Below the pieces are notes generated by a model that saw nothing but the letters and a program-made list of their open reading frames with translations, ran no database searches and had not been told where the DNA came from. A stretch of 64,000 nt of DNA from Atherix ibis (taxonomy: Eukaryota; Arthropoda; Insecta; Diptera; Athericidae): assembly GCA_958298945.1 (NCBI GenBank), contig OY282609.1, positions 13,312,326 to 13,376,325 of the forward strand. Direction: 5' to 3'. This document shows positions 58,251-64,000 of this stretch, piece after piece. Position numbers and translations under genes: made by a program. The first letter of the stretch is position 1; every line of letters begins with the position of its first letter.

Positions 58251-58521
58251 TAAGGTCCAATTCATTATTGATGTCAGAAAATCTACAATTAATTATTAAT
58301 TAGTTAGTATAATAAAATTATTATTTAAACTGTTAACCTCACTTTTTGGATAGTTAGTTAAGTTCAATATTCAAGTACGTTTAATAAATATAATTTAAAA
58401 AAAATCACTAAGAAGTGAATTGAAACTTAAAATATTAAATAATAGAAATTCAGAGAATGAAAATGAATTATAAACTAACTAATCGAACAGATGACAACAG
58501 AGAAAATAATGGTGACACATA
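58251..58521. other. Unassigned sequence
   Basis: AT-rich spacer, nothing recognised. Confidence 0.4.
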
Positions 58522-59645
58522 CGCGGGGCAGTTCCAAAAGTACCCGACCTAACAAAGAAAAAACAAAAAATTCGAGTAAAAATATCTTTATATCTCAACT
58601 TCGTCCCTTTTTAGCTCGATATAATTTTCCCAGGGATGTTCAATAGATTCGATACTCTGTTTATACTCGTAAGAACGGTCGAGTTCCTCAAAAAAAATTA
58701 TCCGCAGACTCCACGTCTTCATTGTTGGCAAATGTTTTACCACCGAGCCATTTTTTATAAGTTTATAAAGAGAAAATAATCAGAAGGGGCTAAATCTGAC
58801 GAATAGGATGCGTGAAGAAGCAATTAAACTTGAGATTTTTTTTTCGCCAAATGCGGCTGGTTTTTTTTGATTTCATCACCCAAACGCTGCAATAAGTTCG
58901 CATAATAGTCGCTGTTGATTGTTTTTCCCTTTTGAAGATAATCATTGAACATTATGCCACGCAATTTTCAAAAAATTGACGCCAAGACCTCGCCAGCAGA
59001 TGCAACGGTCTTTGCCTTCTTTGGAGCAGATTGTTTTGACTGTTCCTTTATCTCAGATGTGAAGTAATGGACCCATGTTTCATCCATGGTTATGAATCGA
59101 ACCAAAAACTCGGTTTAATTACTACAAAGCATAGCCAAACGCTTGATTGAAATATCCTCACGACACTATTTATGTTCCATCGTGAGCAAACATGTCCAAA
59201 TTGTTGGTCAATATGCGATGTACAGCACTATTGGAACTGCTCACAATGTCTGCTAGCTCGTGCACTTTCAGTCGACGGTTATCCAATACCATTTTGGGGA
59301 TTTTCTTCAGCATTTCTGGCGTGGTCATCTCATTTCGGCGTTTTGGTAACTCATACGACCTGAGGTAAATGATTTAAACTCTGCTACCCAATATTTTATT
59401 ATTATAAACGAAGGAGCCGACTTCCCCAGAGTAGAGTCTAGCTCGGCTTTGATATTGATTGGATTGAGACATTTCAAGTGAAAGTATTTATCTAGTAGCG
59501 ATGACCCATTTTTTCCATGTTTATAAATTTACAGAGAGCGTTCACTTTTAATGGCTGTCAAACAAAGACTTTCGACTATAGTAATTTTTTTCAAACAACA
59601 ACCGCTATTTAAACGTCAAGTGGGGTACTTCTGGGACTACTCACG
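58522..59645 (-). mobile_element. Degenerate irritans-related mariner
   Basis: TA on both sides; 24-base imperfect ends (left cgcggggcagttccaaaagt, right inward cgtgagtagtcccagaagta). The minus-strand transposase begins near ATG 59516-59518 (MEKMG) and decays through many stops: IKAELDSTLGKSAPSFIII, FITMDETWVHYFTSEIKEQS (first Asp), KAKTVASAGEVLASIF, FNDYLQKGKTINSDYYANLL, QRLGDEIKKNQPHLAKKK, then a deletion removing the second Asp, and YSSDLAPSDYFLF with the third. More diverged than the other irritans copies, so an older insertion of a different lineage. Confidence 0.82.
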
Positions 59646-59647
59646 TA

Positions 59648-60477
59648 TATCGAAAAAGGACGAAAAATTAAACGGAATTCAGGGAACAGATATTATACTC
59701 AAATTAGAAATATTACACCTTCAAAGGTATTTCAAACAAAGACTACCATTGTCGAATAGCTTGCACAAAAAATTACGAAGAAGAAGAATGAACGAATATT
59801 TTTGAGAATTTTTGGGCAAAGATTTTATTAAACAAAATATTTTACTATACACGAAGCTACCGAGAAATGCGACCTATTAAATATTAAAATAAAAGTATCG
59901 TATGATGAAAAAAAGAAGAAAATTATGGAAGGCCAGAATCGGCTAAAAAGTCATGACGACAAGATCAAGAGGTAATAGCTTCATGTATCTTGAAACATCT
60001 TAAAAATCTAAGAAATGAAATATTGTAGCTTATACTGACATGTGTGCATGACAGAATAGAAATATTTAAGTAGCTTTAACGTAGCTTAAAATTGTCCAAA
60101 CTGTTGAACATAATGTGAAAATCATAGACCATAAATTCTTACTATTAGGACATTCGTTTTTACCAAATGACAGAGATTTTGGCATCGTAGAAATGTCATT
60201 TAATAAAAATAATTTACGGTTGGTCCCCCAAGATTATTATAATGTTATCAAAAAGTGGCGAAAAGGTAAAAACTTTTTTTTAAATGAAATGAAGCAAAAG
60301 GATTTCATATCAATAAGATTTTTAAAGGTTTTATTTTTTAAAAGCTAAAGAATCCTATTTGAAGACATCAATGGATGAGAATGCACAGTTTAAAGAACTG
60401 AATATATCATATTACCTAGAAAAATCGAAAATATTGTATTGACAACCCTTAAATTACAATAGACTTTTTAGGATATA
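59648..60477. other. Unassigned sequence
   Basis: AT-rich. A 77-codon plus-strand open frame at 60115-60348 is not low-complexity (IIDHKFLLLGHSFLPNDRDF, VEMSFNKNNLRLVPQDYYNV). It recalls the sort of sequence seen in DDE-type transposase or retrotransposon-derived ORFs, but I cannot name it. Confidence 0.35.
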
Positions 60478-61924
60478 CAACGTCTGTTCAAAAATTATCG
60501 CGAATTTTGAATTTTCGCGGGTTACGTATTTTCAATTTTCGATATTTTTGTGGTGTTATGTTGGTATTCATGTCTCTCACTTATGCCGACAAGTTCAGCC
60601 ATTTCGAATGCTTTGCGTGCACGTGTTTTGGCTCGTCTCCGATTTTTGCCCATTCCAAAAAATGGATCAACGAATCTGTTTCGGGAACAAACAAAAAAGT
60701 CACAGGGGGCCAGATCTGGGGAATACGGTGGCTGCGGCATTATTAGTGTGTTTTTGGCCAAAAATTCGCGCACAACCAACGATGCGTGAGCAGAGGCGTT
60801 ATCATGGTGCAAAAGCCAATTTTTTGTACTTCCACAAATCCGGACGTTTCTGGCGGATTTCTTCGCGCAACTTGCGCATAACTTGCACGTAATATTCCTT
60901 ATTGACCGTTCTACCCTGTGGCAAGAACTTATGATACACCACGCCCCTGCAATCGAAGACAACTGTAAGCAAAACCTTCACATTCGACCGAACTTGGCGC
61001 GCTTTATTCGGTCTTGGCTCGTGAGGCAGCTTCCATTGGGATGATTGAACTTTGGTTTCCACGTCATAACCATAAACTCATGATTCGTCACCAGTTATGA
61101 CCCTCTGGAGAAAATTTGGGTCGTCGCGAACAGCGTCCAACAGCTCCTTAGGAATGTTTTTAGCGCGACTGTTTTTGGTCGAAAATGGGCAAAAATCGAA
61201 GACGAGCCAAAAGACGTGCAAGCAAAGCAGCTGTCAAAAATTAACTGAATATTCAAACAGGCCGAACTTGTCGTCATAAGTGAGAGACATGAGTACCAAC
61301 ATAATGCCACAAAAAAATCAAAAATCAAATACACGTGACTCGCGGAAATTCAAAAGTTCGGCCATTTTGGCAAAAGCCAATTTTTTGTTCTTGCACAAAT
61401 CCGGGCGTTTCTGGCGGATTTCTTCGCGCAACTTGCGCATAACTTGCAGGTAATATTCCTTATTGATCGTTCTACCCTGTGGCAAGAACTTATGATACAC
61501 CACGGCCCTGCAATCGAAGAAAACTGTAAGCAAAACTTTCACATTCGACCGAACTTGGCGCGCTTTTTTCGCTCTAGGCTCGTGCGGCAGCTTCAATTGG
61601 GATGATTGAGCTTTTGTTTCCACATCATAAGCATAAAACCCATGATCTGTCACCAGTTATGACCCTCTGGAGCAAATTTGGGTCGTCGCGGACCGAGTCC
61701 AACAGCTTCTTAGCAATGTTAATGCGATGCTGTTTTTGGTCGAAAATGGGCAAAAATCGAGCTGCAAAGCAGCGGTCAAAAATTAACTGAACATTCAAAA
61801 TGGCCGAACTTGTCGGCATAAATGAGAGACATGAGTACCATTATAATGCCACAAAAAAATCTAAAATCGAATACACGTAACCCACGAAAATTCAAAATTC
61901 GCGATACTTTTTGAACAGACCTCG
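60478..61924 (-). mobile_element. Composite S-group element: inverted-end derivative fused to a second copy
   Basis: The whole block lies between TAs at 60476-60477 and 61925-61926 with S-type ends. From the right, a minus-strand S 5' end and leader lead into NIAKKLLDSVRDDPNLLQRV, then VETKAQSSQLKLPHEP and RTINKEYYLQVMRKLREEIR, ending at KKLAFA (about 61368). There it joins a second S leader lacking its outer end, which continues to coding from NIPKELLDAVRDDPNFLQRV through QKRPDLWKYKK to PQPPYSPDLAPCDFFV. At about 60680 the inverted 5' leader follows, to the left end. Both units share the leader-to-coding deletion seen at 13366 and 21605. Confidence 0.83.
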
Positions 61925-61926
61925 TA

Positions 61927-63424
61927 TACTACCGGAGCACCATGACTTCTTCAAATCCCTCCCGCATACACAAAATGCAGATGAGCAGTGAATTGTTATG
62001 CAATTTATATAGTCAGAAGATTCCCTGAATTGCATAAATGGCGTTTTTCAAGTGTTGTAATGAAATATTAAATAAATTGAATATTCAATTTGAAGTATTT
62101 TGAATTATATCGAATGGAGTTGGGCTGTTTCAAAATATTATGACAAATCTTATTGTTAGTCCTATCTTGATGGATACTCTCAAATATTTCCATTTAAACA
62201 GAAATTTACTTAGGTCACTTTCAAAATAAACGGTTCAAATAGAAAATCAAAAATAAAAGCTATCATGTACGTGCAAAAGCAGGTGGTCCTAAAATACTCA
62301 GTCAAAAGTGGACATTCATAACTTGTAAAGTCCGAAAAGTTAGGTAACTTTAAAGAATCCAATTTGTGAGGAAAAAAAAAACTAAACGCCTACATTTGCA
62401 CATATACCAAAAAGAAAAACTTCAATTTTAACACTAGTCAATGTGTATTTGATGACTACAATTTCTATAAGGATAATATGAAAATATTCGTGATATTGAA
62501 AATCTAATCTTTGTTCTATATTGACATTGATTGTGGGAATCGCCTTCGAAATGTAGAATTGTCCGGAAGAGAAAACGAAATAATGTGTACAGGTGAAAAC
62601 TAAGGGTACGTGTGTGAGTATAAGTATTATGGTATATATCATCATCTAAAAGGCTATGATGAGTTTTCTTTATAATACCACACTTGAACCGACAAGAGAA
62701 AAGATATGATAGTCGATGATTCCATTCGATATTCTTTATTTGTATTCCATTCTATTCAACAATCAAACGCAAAAAGTACGATTATCGATCGCATTGAATA
62801 AAATACCCACTGATAAGATAAGATACTCGAACAATTGTGAAAGCATCACGACCAAATTAGACCGAGTAGGTTTCAAAATTCGATTACTTTGGATAAGTAC
62901 GGATACAAATCCTTCAATAATAATAATAAAAAAAGTAAATATCTTCAATAATAAAAGGAGACTTTTATTGTAAGGAAAATTTCTCTTGAACAAGTACGTG
63001 ATAATAATAATAGGATTTTTTTTTAAATTTAATCTTACAAAAAATTTATTGTATGATACCGCCGCACACAACAAAATTACGTATGTATACGTAACATAAA
63101 AGTTCTAATATTCCATATACAAAAATTTATGAAAAATATTAGTTGAGAGAAATTTATGTTTTCAAAAATAAAGTGTTTTTTATCTAATTTTATACATCAA
63201 CATTATCTCATTTAAAGTAGTTCTCTCTTCAACTGGAATCGCCTTCAGCTATTCGGTAACACTCCTTACAATATTAAAACAAATGTGTTTTAATATTGGT
63301 GAAAAAAAAATATTAACTGAGATCAGGTTAATAGGGGTGTTGGGTACCCAAAGGAATGTCTTCTTTCAACAAAAAAAATTCTGCGATGGAAAATTTTAAA
63401 TCTTTTAAGGACCTCTTTACGAAA
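61927..63424. other. Unassigned sequence
   Basis: AT-rich DNA. Open frames at 62716-62973 and 62763-63074 overlap on opposite strands and show no family features. Confidence 0.45.
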
Positions 63425-63720
63425 AAAGTCCTTGAAAGAATTTCACAATCTCAAAACGTTTCAAATTTTTTTTCCCTTTCAAAGAAGTCCTGGAAAAGTT
63501 CTAGATTTTTACCAGGTTTCGATATTGTGGGATGTCCCTTTTATCGACAAAACTTTTCTTAATTTCTTTTAAAAGAATTCCTGGAAAGATTTCACATTTC
63601 CATCAGTTTTACAATACTTTAAAAGGTCAGTTTTTCGAAGAAAAAACGAAATCCTGCGGAGGTTCCACATTTCCACCAGGTGTCAATATTTTGGGCCTTC
63701 CTGAGCAAGATTTGTCTACA
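63425..63720 (+). repeat. Degenerate tandem repeat
   Basis: About four diverged copies of a unit with the shared core tcctggaaagrttycacatt followed by tccaccaggttycaatatt, starting near 63430, 63486, 63582 and 63653. Spacing varies (about 55 to 95 bases). It may be an old minisatellite; the open frames across it are probably incidental. Confidence 0.5.
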
Positions 63721-63904
63721 TCTGCTTCACGGTCCTCCAAAAATGGTTTTGAATATTTCCCAAAGGTTCGTTGCAAATTTTCAGTAGTCAAATTCGACTG
63801 AAGATTGTAGAGCACGCCTAGGAGGGACAAACGTATAAGCTATCTATTGTTAGATTACTATCAGTCTCATTAACTTCCTGAAACACCTCGTATGTGTTTA
63901 CGTA

Positions 63905-64000
63905 CCAGGTGTATAAGCTTAACTCCGCTGTTTTTTAGTCAAAAAAAAACATGTTTTTTACATAGAAACCAAAAACAAATTTGTTCAAAGTACTTGCCCT
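63905..64000 (-). mobile_element. Mos1-like mariner, cut by the window end
   Basis: After TA at 63903-63904 the end ccaggtgtataagcttaact begins and the sequence follows the left part of the copies at 36705 and 50806 up to the last codons of the transposase (GKYFE on the minus strand, here with a changed stop region). The rest lies beyond the window. Confidence 0.88.

Noticed and set aside
62382..63074. Opposing open frames that could be small genes
   Set aside because: Low-complexity, overlapping on opposite strands, no supporting signal.

Overview
The window is AT-rich insect nuclear DNA, most likely from a brachyceran fly (the species cannot be named). The evidence is one intron-rich gene whose protein closely resembles fly kuzbanian (ADAM10), embedded in a dense crowd of mariner-superfamily elements. 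There are no operons, CRISPR arrays or prokaryotic features.

The only host gene I can support is kuzbanian (kuz), on the minus strand from beyond 45555 down to 5196. I place nine exons: 45359-45555, 44924-45182, 25461-25936, 15348-15494, 14885-15045, 10916-11150, 9784-10830, 9265 (or 9236)-9514 and 5196-5320. All have GT/AG borders and matching phases, giving 932 or 964 residues. They cover most of the prodomain, the zinc-metalloprotease, disintegrin and cysteine-rich regions, the membrane segment and a cytoplasmic tail. The signal-peptide exon was not found and probably lies in the unassigned DNA above 45555 or outside the window. The 3' end offers two C-termini: read-through to a stop at 9236, or splicing at 9265 to an exon at 5196-5320.

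The introns are filled with transposons; every recognised exon is free of them. Mariner-like groups recognised: Mos1/mauritiana-like (16191-17375, 36705-37969, 50806-54813, 63905-end), irritans/Himar-like (29325-30590, 40186-41329, degenerate 58522-59645), mellifera-like (22383-23453), two further D34D copies (3402-4680, 6023-7085), a group I call S (six copies, several of them rearranged), a group I call D (39880-42074, split by an irritans copy), and three D41D lineages: R (17886, 28143, 46039, 56736), V (32875-34170) and T (47039-47945). Every transposase is broken by stops, frameshifts or deletions.

Older layers include jockey-like and R1-like non-LTR reverse-transcriptase remnants (2244-2610, 11828-13169, 21803-22140), a tRNA-derived SINE with a 15-bp target duplication (2745-2958) and two small inverted-repeat elements (7446-7608, 58084-58250).

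Region by region: 1-5195 is sequence downstream of kuz with a SINE, an RT remnant and one mariner. 5196-15494 is the 3' half of kuz. 15495-25460 and 25937-44923 are two giant transposon-filled introns. 45556-64000 is probably the first intron or upstream DNA; it carries a 2.61-kb direct duplication (47564-50177 copied at 52058-54671) inserted inside the end of a Mos1-like mariner. The strongest points for a second look are that templated insertion, the S-group elements that have two inverted copies of their own 5' end with a shared breakpoint, and the alternative kuz C-terminus.
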